From contig NZ_CAMPYN010000018.1 of NCBI RefSeq assembly GCF_946998255.1, positions 1 through 21,172 of the forward strand: 21,172 nucleotides of DNA, written 5' to 3'. The notes under the pieces were generated by a model. It saw only the letters and a program-made list of their open reading frames with translations. It was not told the DNA's origin and did not search any database. Every line of letters starts with the position of its first letter. Within the stretch, counting starts at the first letter, position 1. Below, piece after piece: positions 6,570 through 17,400 of the stretch. This stretch comes from an uncultured Helcococcus sp. GTDB lineage: Bacteria; Bacillota; Clostridia; Tissierellales; Peptoniphilaceae. Both the position numbers and the translations under genes were made by a program.

Positions 6570-7561
6570 GAGATCTTTCATTTAGGACAAGTAAGGAAAA
6601 ACAAAAATACTTTATGACCTTATCAATCTTGATTTTCCTAAGCTTAGTAAGCATATATGGTCTTCTAAAATATAATAACCCTGTAGCCGTTGATTCACCA
6701 TCATTTTTACCAGTTATTAGAAGAAGGCAAAATGCCATTATAGCTATGCTTATAGCTGCAACTTGCCATGCTTTTTCGACCTTACTTTTTCAAACAATTA
6801 CAAATAATAGAATCATAACCCCGTCCTTACTAGGTTTTGAAGCTGTATATTCAACAATAAATACAGCCACTATGTATTTTTTAGGAATAAACAGCTTTAT
6901 AGCTATATCTGGGATGACTTTTTATCTAAGCCAAATAGCTATCATGATTTTAATAAGTTTAATTTTATTTTCAACCCTATTGAGAAAAGATAGGGGAGTA
7001 GATTTTCTATTATTGGTAGGTATAATCATGGGTCAGGGGCTAAGGTCTGTATCAGCCTTTATGAGAAGATTACTATCTCCATCAGAATTTGATATTTTAC
7101 AAGCTAAGTTGTTTGCATCTGTAAATAATTCTGATTCATCATATTTTTTGATTTCAGCAATACTAGTATTACTTGTAGTTGGAATAATTTTTTCAAAAAG
7201 TTCTAAATTAAATGTAATAGGCCTAGGATCGAGTGCATCAACAAATTTGGGCATAGATTATAAAAAATCTGTTATATATTCCTTAATAGGAATAAGTATA
7301 TTGATGAGTATATCTACAGCCTTGATTGGGCCAATGAATTTCTTTGGATTTATAATAGTAAGTCTAACTTATGAATTTGCCAACACTTATGACCATAAAT
7401 ATTTATTTATGATGACCTTATTCCTAGCCTTTTTTATATTGACCACATCTTACTTTATAATGAACCATATATTTAATGCCAACGGAGTTGTATCAATTTT
7501 AATCGAATTAGTTGGCGGTCTATATTTCATCTATATAGTATTTAGAAAGGGAAAAAGATGA
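6566..7561 (+). CDS. Ferric-siderophore ABC transporter permease 2 (FecCD family, CeuC/FatC/YclO-like), GTG start
   Basis: A 331-residue polytopic membrane protein, the second FecCD subunit. MLIAATCHAFSTLLFQTITN followed by NRIITPSLLGFEAVYS marks the CeuC/FatC/YclO branch. The later GPMNFFGFIIVSLTYEFANT matches the coupling region, though more diverged than in the first permease. It has an unusually polar N-terminus (RDLSFRTSKEKQKY) before the first helix. The start is GTG at 6566, sharing four bases (GTGA) with the stop of the previous gene, with GGAGG at 6555-6559 correctly spaced. The 3' end overlaps the ATPase gene by four bases (ATGA). The two permeases are paralogous but clearly distinct, so a heterodimer is expected. 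Confidence 0.92.
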   Translation: MRDLSFRTSKEKQKYFMTLSILIFLSLVSIYGLLKYNNPVAVDSPSFLPVIRRRQNAIIAMLIAATCHAFSTLLFQTITNNRIITPSLLGFEAVYSTINTATMYFLGINSFIAISGMTFYLSQIAIMILISLILFSTLLRKDRGVDFLLLVGIIMGQGLRSVSAFMRRLLSPSEFDILQAKLFASVNNSDSSYFLISAILVLLVVGIIFSKSSKLNVIGLGSSASTNLGIDYKKSVIYSLIGISILMSISTALIGPMNFFGFIIVSLTYEFANTYDHKYLFMMTLFLAFFILTTSYFIMNHIFNANGVVSILIELVGGLYFIYIVFRKGKR

Positions 7562-8313
7562 TTAAATTAGAAAATGTTACAAAGTACTATAGCGATGAAA
7601 CAGTTATAGGTCCACTAAACTTTGAAATAAAAGAAGGTGGCTTTAATTCAATAATAGGTCCAAATGGTGCAGGAAAATCCACAACTCTTTTAATGATTGG
7701 AAGACTTTTAGATATGGACACTGGGAAAATTAATGTAGGAGGAATGGATGTAAGCTCATGCCCGAGTGAAGAGTTAGCAAAAGTGTTATCCATCCTAAGA
7801 CAAGAAAATAATTTTACTTCTAGATTGACCGTAAAGCAATTAGTTTCATTTGGAAGATATCCATATTCAAAAGGTAGACTTACAGAAAGAGATATGGAGA
7901 TAATAGATAAATATATAAATTTCCTAGAATTAAAAGCCTTTGAAAATAGGTATTTAGATGAATTGTCAGGTGGAGAAAGACAAAGAGCCTATGTTGCCAT
8001 GGTCTTAGCCCAAAATACTAAATATGTACTCCTAGATGAGCCACTAAATAACTTAGATATAGCAAGATCAGTTAACATGATGAAGTATTTAAGAAAGGCT
8101 TGTGACGAGCTTGGAAGAACAATAGTATTAGTTATACATGATATAAATTTTGCCGCAACATTTTCAGATAGGATATTTGCCATGAAGAATGGAAAATTAA
8201 TTCTTGAAGGAAGTGTAGACGAAGTTATGGATTCTAAAATTTTATCAGATATATTTGAAACAAAGATAAATGTAATAGATAGTCCATATGGGAAGATTGC
8301 TATGTATAATTAA
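7558..8313 (+). CDS. Ferric-siderophore ABC transporter ATP-binding protein
   Basis: A 251-residue cytoplasmic ATPase of the FepC/CeuD/YclP type. All motifs are intact: Walker A GPNGAGKST (34-42), Q-loop Gln82, signature LSGGERQ (136-142), Walker B YVLLDEP (156-162, catalytic Glu161), D-loop NNLD and H-loop His194. It powers import through the two upstream permeases. The ATG overlaps the preceding stop by four bases (ATGA), so the four genes form one tightly coupled operon. A hairpin terminator begins 13 bases after its stop. No reductase, hydrolase or biosynthesis gene accompanies it, so the cell probably uses siderophores made by others (xenosiderophores); that is an inference from this window only. 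Confidence 0.95.
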   Translation: MIKLENVTKYYSDETVIGPLNFEIKEGGFNSIIGPNGAGKSTTLLMIGRLLDMDTGKINVGGMDVSSCPSEELAKVLSILRQENNFTSRLTVKQLVSFGRYPYSKGRLTERDMEIIDKYINFLELKAFENRYLDELSGGERQRAYVAMVLAQNTKYVLLDEPLNNLDIARSVNMMKYLRKACDELGRTIVLVIHDINFAATFSDRIFAMKNGKLILEGSVDEVMDSKILSDIFETKINVIDSPYGKIAMYN

Positions 8314-8326
8314 ATTAAAATTTTTT

Positions 8327-8369
8327 AGACGGTAGTTTTATCTATCGTCTTTATTTTTATCTATCGTCT
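8327..8369 (+). terminator. Terminator of the siderophore operon with a duplicated 3' arm
   Basis: AGACGGTAG (8327-8335) pairs with CTATCGTCT (8342-8350) across a 6-base loop, nine pairs including one G-U, followed by TTATTTTTAT. The same CTATCGTCT is repeated at 8361-8369, again followed by a T-rich tract, so the left arm can pair with either copy. The first pairing forms the standard compact terminator. Confidence 0.75.
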
Positions 8370-8381
8370 TTATTTTTATCT
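8336..8381 (+). repeat. 19-bp tandem repeat, about 2.4 copies
   Basis: A 19-base unit beginning TTTTATCTATCG is repeated in register at 8336 and 8355, with a partial third copy from 8374 to 8381 and no mismatch. It embraces the 3' arm and U-tract of the terminator, so the duplication copied a terminator half. The likely origin is replication slippage. Confidence 0.85.
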
Positions 8382-8389
8382 CTACATTA

Positions 8390-8418
8390 TTGTATATTAC
8401 AAGCTTTAATGATATTAT
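8390..8418 (+). promoter_or_regulatory. Promoter of the giant surface-protein gene
   Basis: TTGTAT (8390-8395) and TATTAT (8413-8418) are spaced by 17 bases. Transcription would begin near 8425, ahead of the GGAGG at 8457 and the ATG at 8467. A second TATAAT at 8422-8427 has no partner -35 at the right distance. In such AT-rich DNA the call is moderate. Confidence 0.5.
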
Positions 8419-8466
8419 TATTATAATTAAATTAAAATGAATTATTATATGTTTGTGGAGGAAAAC

Positions 8467-11400
8467 ATGTTGGGGAGACGCAAAAAAATTTATTCTTTAA
8501 TATTAGCCATGCTTTTATTAGTTAGTCATTTAAGTCCTGTATATGGACAAGCTTTGGATAAAAATATATCAGAAGCTTCTAATGTTCAAACTGATGAAAA
8601 CATAGTTAATAATGAATATGAATTAAATATTGTAGATGGTATTTTATATGGATTTGTAAAGGGGAAAGAACCTAATGAAGCCATAAATTTAGTTATACCA
8701 TCTGAAGTTAAAAAGATTGAGAAACGTGCATTTTATAATAGTAAAATGATTAAATCAGTTGATTTTTCTAATACAAATGATTTATATATTGATGATCACG
8801 CTTTTCAAAATGCAAGTTTAAAAGGAGAATTAAATATAAGCGGAGTTTCAAATATTGGTAAATACGCATTTGCTGATAATGAAATTACAAATATTAAAAA
8901 TTCTAATTTAGAAAGTATTGGCGAGTATGCTTTTAGACAAAACAATATTTCTAATTTAGATTTAAATGTAGAGAATGTAGATAATTTTGCTTTTGAAGAA
9001 AATCAAATAACAAAAGTTAATATTACTAGTGAACAAGCGCCTTTACTAGGTAAAGCTATATTTCAGTCTAATCCTTTAACAGAACTTACCTTAAATACAC
9101 CCGACTTTGATATTTCAGAAGATTTATTCTTAGGTCTTAGTAAACAGGTAAGTGTTAAGTTTGATAACACCAACCAAACAAGTAAAGATAAGTCTTCATA
9201 TTTAGTAAATCCAATTGATATTAAAATTAATTATATTAAAAATGAAGATAAATCAAATATCGGGTCAAGAACAGAGTTAGTAGAAAGGGATGCAAGTCCT
9301 TACGAAATTGCAGAACCAATATTAGAAGGCTATAAGTTACTCCCATCAGAAGATTATACACTTGAAGATGGCGAAATTTTATTTAGTAAAACTCAAATTG
9401 ACTTGTTATTTGAAGAAAATTACGATCCTGAAATTAGATTTTCTAGTAAAAAACAATCCTTGTATTTTGCTGGTGCTGAAATATCTACAGAAGATATTTT
9501 AAGCGATGTTTACATTAAAAAAACTAATGGGAAAGTTGTACCAGCATTCGATGAAAATGGACAAGTATTGGAAGGCTTAACTTTTGAACCTAATCCATTA
9601 GATAAAAATGTTAGTAAACAGCTTGTTAAATTTACATATACAGAAAATGGAAAAACTGTGCTTAATGAGTTTACTTTCTCCAGATCACAAACTGATATTA
9701 TGAAGCAAGAGATAGGCAATGGCTGGAGATATGAAGATTTTAAATATGATAGGGATGCTTTAGTAGGGTTTAGTGATATAGGTATAGCTAAACTTAATAA
9801 TGGTAATAGAGACCTTGTTTTACCGGGTATAAACCCATTGAATGGACAAGCTATAAAATCCATAAGAAATTCTGCCTTTACTAAAAAAGATATAAATTAC
9901 GTTGATTTTTCTAGATTAATAGATTTAGAAGTAATTGGAGCGAATAGTTTTAGTGGAAATAATATCAAATCCATAAACTTTGCTAACGCTACATCTTTAA
10001 AAATAATCGAAGCACGTGCTTTTGAAAATAATGAATTATTATCTATTGATTTATCAAATACAAAAATAGAATCAATTAAAAATGCAGCTTTTGCTAATAA
10101 TCTAATTGAGAATTTCAAATTAAATAAAGTAACTATTAGAGATATATTATCTGAAGCTTTTTCAGACAATAAAATTAAAGAAATTATATTTAATGGAGAA
10201 AATGGTGATTATGCAAATCTAGAAAAAATTGATGGAAAAACTTTTTCTTCCAATCCATTAAAATCATTTATTCTTAGAGATCTACCTAAATTAGAAGGAG
10301 AAATATACGTATATAGTAGATTAGATAATCTTGAATTAGAAAATCTACCTCTTGTTAAAGTTATTAATAGACATAAAACTTTTGATAGCGTTTATGCAGA
10401 TATAAAAAACATTAAAATTGATAATTTAGAAAGTTTAGCAGAAATTGGTAACTGTGCTTTTGATTATCATGATAAATATTCAGGTGAAAGAAATATTTCT
10501 ATTAGTAATCTCCCAAATTTAGAAGTTATTGGACAAGAAGCTTTTGCAAATAATTATCAAAATGAAATGTTTATAATAAATGCACCTAAACTTCAGACAA
10601 TAAAGGAGTCTGCATTTAGGAATAACTTAATAAGTGAATTGGATTTGACAAAGTTTCCTAATTTAAAAAGTATAGGATCTTTATCTTTTAGTAAGGGATC
10701 TTTTGACATAAAAGTACCTTATACAAGTATAAATATCTCTGGATTAAAGAATCTAGAAGAAATAGGTTATAGAGCTTTTGATTCAGGAGTAATTATAGAT
10801 CGATATAAGAAAGATATAGATTCTTTAAATCTAGTTGATTTACCTAAATTAAAGTCTATTGGAAATGGTGCATTTAATGGATTAAATATAAAAGATTTAA
10901 CAATCAAAAATATTCCTGAATTAGAGACTTTACAAGGTTTTGGACATAATAAGTTAGAAAAATTAGTAATAAAAGACTTGCCAAAAGTTAAGTATTTAGG
11001 TGGATTTAAGGGTAATACTATAGAATCATTAGAAATTAATTTGGAGTCATTAGAAGAAATTGGTGAAAGAGCATTTGAAAGTTATAATTCAATAGAATCC
11101 AAGTTTACAGAAAAATTTGATATCAGGGCACCTAAATTAAGAAAAATTGGGAAATATGCTTTTGAAAGTATAAGAAGAGAAGAAATAGATTTATCTAAAT
11201 TTACTTCATTAGAAGAAATTGGCCAAAATGCATTTGTAAAAGATTATCCTTATGATAGTAAATTAAAAAATATCATATTCCCAGAAACTGATAAAGCTAT
11301 TGCAATTCACAATAAGGCTTTTAATTTAATTAGTTCGGAAAAAGATTTTTCTGATCAAAAAAATATTAAATTACGACCCTTAGCTCATAAATTTATATCG

Positions 11401-14400
11401 GCATCATTAATCAACTCTATTATTCTTGATAGTAGCAAGAATTTACAGGTTAATTATGATGATCCGAATTTTAATAAAAACTTTCCAGTCAATGATCCTG
11501 TTGTTTTTTATATTAAAAATAATGATGTAGATGGTGATGGTATTGCAGATATAACTTCTAAAGATGGACTTTTAATTAATCCACAAACTATAACAATAAA
11601 GCCGTATTATATTGGGGAAGATGGCAATAAACACTATTTCAAAGAAAGAGAATATATACTAACTTCAAATAGAGAAATAGAGCCACCTATAATAAGTGGA
11701 TTTAAAAATAAAATTGATAAAATAGACCCTGAGTATACAAATTTAACTTTCAATGAAAATAAAGTAATTGAAGTAGAATATGAAAGAATTTTAGCTACTG
11801 ATACTGTAAATGTAGATTTTAAAATTGAAAAATTAAACAAGGAAGATGAATTTTTCAATCTGAGATATTACAGCTCAAATGAAGCTAAGTATCAGATAAC
11901 TATAAATAATTCAGGACAAAATGAAGATTCGGACTTAAGAGACATTATTGTAGATATTCAACTTCCTGATCATTTTGATCCGGATTTAATAGATATACCA
12001 AATATAAATAACGTAAAAGGTCTTGAAATTTTAAATATTGACCCTGTAGAAGGGACCATAAAATTAAAAATTGATAAGTTAGATAGGGCAAGCTCAATAA
12101 AAATTCCTGGTATTTTTAAATTCCTTCCTTATGAAACACCTCAAGATTTCGAAGGGAATGTCAAAGCGAAAATAAGTTTTACTTATAAGGATGATAGAAA
12201 AATACTTACATCGGAAACTACAAATTATAAGGCAAAATATGAAGAACCAATATTTTATAAAAAAGCCCTGGACCATATCAGCTTAAGCACTTCTATTGCA
12301 GAAGATTTGGAAATAAAATATAAGTTTGATATAGAAAAAGTTTATAGAAAATTAGAGCAATACACTATCTATGATAAATTGCCGACATATACTGCTGTAG
12401 AAGATGGTAAAGAAGTAACTAGAATTGCTAAATTTGATCCGGATAAAAACCCTGGTTGGGTAGTGATTGAAGAAAATGAAGGAATTCCTACTAAAATTAA
12501 ATATACACTTGATAGTCTAGATTTTATAGATTATAAGCAATTTAATTATACAAAACATGGAAGCGCAATGAAGTTTCCTGAACTTCTTTTAGACTTCCCA
12601 AATGCAAAAGCAGATCAGTCTATAACAAACTCTTCTGATTTTAAAGGAAATATTTTAAAACCTGAATTTGATGATAAGGATTTCGACAAACATGCCCATG
12701 TTTCTACAAAATTGAAATATAACCCGATAGAGAATCCGAGTGAGTTCAAAAAGAGAGTTAACAAAGAACTTATCCCTCTATATCCTGGTAAAGAAAAAGA
12801 AATAATAGTCTGGGATATAGATTATAAGAATGAAAGTTTTGTTAAATTATCAGATGGATCTATGGATGAAAATTCCGAGATTAAAGCTGAAAATATCGTA
12901 ATAAACGATTATATTTACTTTTATTCTTATCCTAATATGTATGAGCAATATTATTCAGTCATACCTGGAAGAGATGCATCAATTTCTTTAATAAAGGATA
13001 CTTCTACATCTAAAAAGGATTATAGTGATAAAGACATACTCCTTAAAAAAGAAGTAAAAGCTGGGGAAGAGTTTCTAATACCTAAGGATATGGCTGATAA
13101 AGTTAAATTGATTCAGGTTAACTATAAAGATGTATCTTTGGCTTATGGCGAATCATTAAATACACAAATTAGAACTATTACTAAAGATTACGATGAAAAA
13201 ATGAGCAGTTATCGTGATGACTTTAACTATGCAGAAATGTTTTATGATACTGTTAAGTACGAAAATAGTAATCCAAGCAAAGGTACTAAACAGAATTCAC
13301 TTACTTTAAAGGATTCTGCTAAAGTTAGATTTGAAACACAGAAACTTAGTTCAAATGTGTACAAGGAACAAAAGAAATCTGGATACAATGTATCAAATAA
13401 TCAAGTCATTGATTATAAGATTGGTTCAAGATTGTATAACAATAATTATAATAAATTAATTTCTAGATATCCTGTGAAAGATTTTAAACAGGTAGATATA
13501 TTACCAGCATATTTAAATATTTTAAGTATAGAAATGTCGGATGAGTTCAAGGATTTTTCAGGTCAATATAAGATTGAAGCTCTAGAAGATGGAAGAACTA
13601 AAATTACATTTAGTACGAGTTATTTCAATATGCCTGTAGATAGGAATGTGGATATAGCTCATATTCAGGTTGAAGTTCTTCCAGAGGCACCTAATAATAT
13701 AAAGATTATAAATGGAACATATAATGACTTTTCTAATAAAGAATTAGAGAGAAGAGATACAAGAAAAATATCTTTAGAGAATGATAAAGAACTATCTTAT
13801 AAAGAAGTTTCATTTGAGTTGTTGAGACCACAAAAATCAGGGGCTTATAAATATATTAGGAAAACTGGTGAAAACTGGACTAAATCATTATTTACTCAAC
13901 CAGGAGAAAAGATTCAATATGTATTATCTATAAATGAATTAAATACTGTAAATAGGAAGGATATATCAATTCTTGATATATTCCCATATACAGATGATAT
14001 AACAATTGTAGAAAATCAGGCAGGTCTAAGAGATCCTCGTGAATCACAATTTTCTAATATTTATAAAGGAATAGATAGCATCCAATATATTGATTCTAAT
14101 GGTAAAGCATGGGATTATACAGATAAATTTGAAGTTTTATATATTAATGATCTAAAAGATTATCCTACTACTATATCAGATGGTAGAATTGATGAATGGG
14201 CAGTGGCTAAGGCTGAGCGAGTACAAAAGGAAAATCCAGTAGGTATAGTAATTAATTCTAAAGAAGGCATTGAACTAGAAGCTCCATATAATCTTAAAGT
14301 CATTATAAATATGGAAGTACCAGGTAGAGATGTATTTCCACTTGATAAATATGATGAATGGGAAAATAGGGCTGCTTTAAATTCATTTGCTCGTAAAGAT

Positions 14401-17400
14401 GATTCAATAGATCGTTATATTGAAACAAATCCTGTAATAAATACATTAGTAGCTCCATCCAGAGATATTTACTTCAAAAAAATTGATGAGAATGGGAAGC
14501 CATTAGCAAATTCTAAATTTATATTGAAAATGGAAGATCACAAAGACAAGTTCGCCTATTCTGACCACGAAGGAAATATAATATTTAGAGATATTCCTTT
14601 TAAGGAATTCACCGTGCATGAAGTAAATCCTACTAGTGGATATAAGCTAAACTTTGAAAAATACTTCAATGATGGAAGTCAATCAGATGAAAAAGAAGCG
14701 TTGCATACATTTAAAAATGAAAGGCAACCAGACCCAGGAAAGCCAGAATATAAAGTTGTAATCAACAAGAAAGACCATGATGGAAAAGCTCTAGCCAATG
14801 TTAGATTTGAATTAACATCTTTTGTTGATGGAAAAACCTATATCAAAGACACTGACAAAAATGGAAGGATTGAATTTACTGGTTTATACAAAGGCTCATA
14901 TAAACTTTCTGAGATTAGAACTGTAAATAATTTACAAGCAATTGAAGATATTTTCTTTGAGATAAATGAAGAAGATGATGAAAACAAGGATAAGACATTT
15001 ACATTTGATTTAGTCAATGATAAGTATAAAGTTAATCTCTATAAAATAGGTATGTATCACTATGATAAAATTGAGGAAGATACAGATCTATATACTTCAT
15101 CTGGCAAGCCATTATCAGGAGTACAGTTCAATCTATATGAATATAATGGTGGAGATAAAAAATTAGTATCTAAGAAGATAACAGATGAAAAAGGACTAAT
15201 TCAATTTACTGGATTATCAGGAAATGTAATTTATGCACTAGAAGAAACAAGTACATCAAATGCATATGTAAAAAATGAAGATTTAATACTGTTTAAGATA
15301 GGTGATAAGGGTAAAGTTTATAGACTTTTAGCTAATGGTGATAATACTTATACAGAAGTCCCTTATAAAGAAGATGGAATTGTCGTAGCTAATTATCCAG
15401 CTAGAAAATTAAGTTCAGTTGAAGTTACCAAGACTGATGAATTTGCGGAAAGACTTCAAGGCGCCGAATTTACATTGTATAAAGAAGAAAATGGGATATA
15501 TACAGAATATGCTAAAGCTGAAACTGGCGAAAATGGTATAGCAAGATTTGAAAATCTACCATATGGTGGATATAGACTTATAGAATCTAAAGCACCAGTT
15601 GGATATTCTGCTTCTAATGCAGTCAAGACATTTGTATTAGATGGAAAAGAAGCGAAAACACTTAACTTTGATTATGTAAATAAAGAGACAAAATTAAGAA
15701 TAATCAAGGTTGAAAAACTTGCAGGTGCCTTCTCAACTGAAGAGGAAGCTTTAGACTATAAGAACCAACTAGGTGATGATAAAGGTGTATTTATTAAAAA
15801 CAATACAGTTTATAGGTCACTTACAGGTGCCATGTTTGAACTTTGGGATGGAGATAATGTAATAAAACCACTATCGACTGATGAGAATGGATACACTGTG
15901 TATGGTTACAATAAGTTAGATGTTGATAAGACCTATACACTAAAAGAAATCAAAGCTCCAGAAGGTTATAATCAAGCTAGAGAAATAACTATTAAAGGTT
16001 CTGAATTTAATAAAAATTCAGAAAAAGAAATCCTGCTTGAAAATAAGAAACAATCTGGAGAATTAAAAATTTATAAGTATTCTGAAGAAAAGGGAGTTAC
16101 TTTAGAAGGAGTTACATTCGCATTATTTGGATCTGAAGAAGATGCTAAAACCAATAAAAATGCTCTTTATACAACTGATAAGACAAATTCTAACGGATAC
16201 ACAATTCTTAAAGACATTGCTTATGGAACATACTATCTAAAAGAAATTGATTCACCATTAGGATATAAAGTTTCTGATGAAATTAGGAAAATAGAAATAA
16301 ATGAACAAACTACATCAATAACAGTGAGTTTCTATAATGAAACTACAACTAAGGAACTTTTAATCCTTAAAAAAGATAGTACTGGAAAAGCACTTAAAGG
16401 TGCAAAATTCGAGTTGTATAGAAAAGCTGATGATATCTATACAAAAGACACGCTAGTCGCTACAGCTATAAGTGACGAGAATGGTCATATAAAATTTGAG
16501 GGACTACCAGTGTCTGGTAAGTACTACATTAAAGAAGTTTCTGCACCTGATGGATATCTAGCTTTTGAAGGCAAAGTTGATATTGATGATTTGTTAAATA
16601 ATGATTATAAAGATGAAAATCAAATAACTGTTATTAACAAAAAATTGATGAATTTGGAAGTTAAAAAGGATTGGAAAGATAGTAAAGGGGAAATTTTAGA
16701 AGCACCAGTAGATAAAATTTCTGTACAACTTTATAGAAATGATGAAAAGATTGGTGAGCCTATAAGTTTAGAGTCTTCTAACAACTGGACGTATAAGTTT
16801 GAAAATCTAGAATCACATAATCCAGAGACTTTTGAAGAGTATAAATATAGTGTGAAGGAAATTTATGAAGATAAAGAAGTTGAAGCTGGAACATGGATTA
16901 AGTTTGGAAATTATAATTTCGTAAACTCCTATTCTGAAATTTCAGAAGGAACTATTACAATTACTAATACAAGAGAAGATCTGATTGAAATAGAAGGCTC
17001 TAAGACTTGGGATGATAAAAACAACCAAGATGGAATTAGACCAAATTTAATTAAGGTAAATCTTTTAGCCAATGGTGAAATTGTTGAAACAAAAGAAGTA
17101 ACAGCTGAAGATAACTGGACATGGAAGTTCACTGGATTAGCTAAATACGCTAAAGGCGAAGAAATTAAGTACACAATTTCAGAAGAACCAGTAAAAGGCT
17201 ATGAAACAACAGTTGATGGATTTAATGTAACTAATACTCATAAGACAGAAACTATTGAAATTGAGGGATCTAAGACTTGGGAAGACAAAGATAACCAGGA
17301 TGGAAAGAGACCAGAGAGTATCAAGATTAATCTTCTAGCTAATGGAGAAGTAGTTGAAACAAAAGAAATTTCAGCTAAAGATAAGTGGACATGGAAGTTT

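Noticed and set aside
7558..8467. Siderophore operon and adhesin gene as one operon
   Set aside because: A stem with a T-rich tail at 8327-8360 and a separate promoter at 8390-8418 lie between them, so they are probably separate units, although some read-through is possible.
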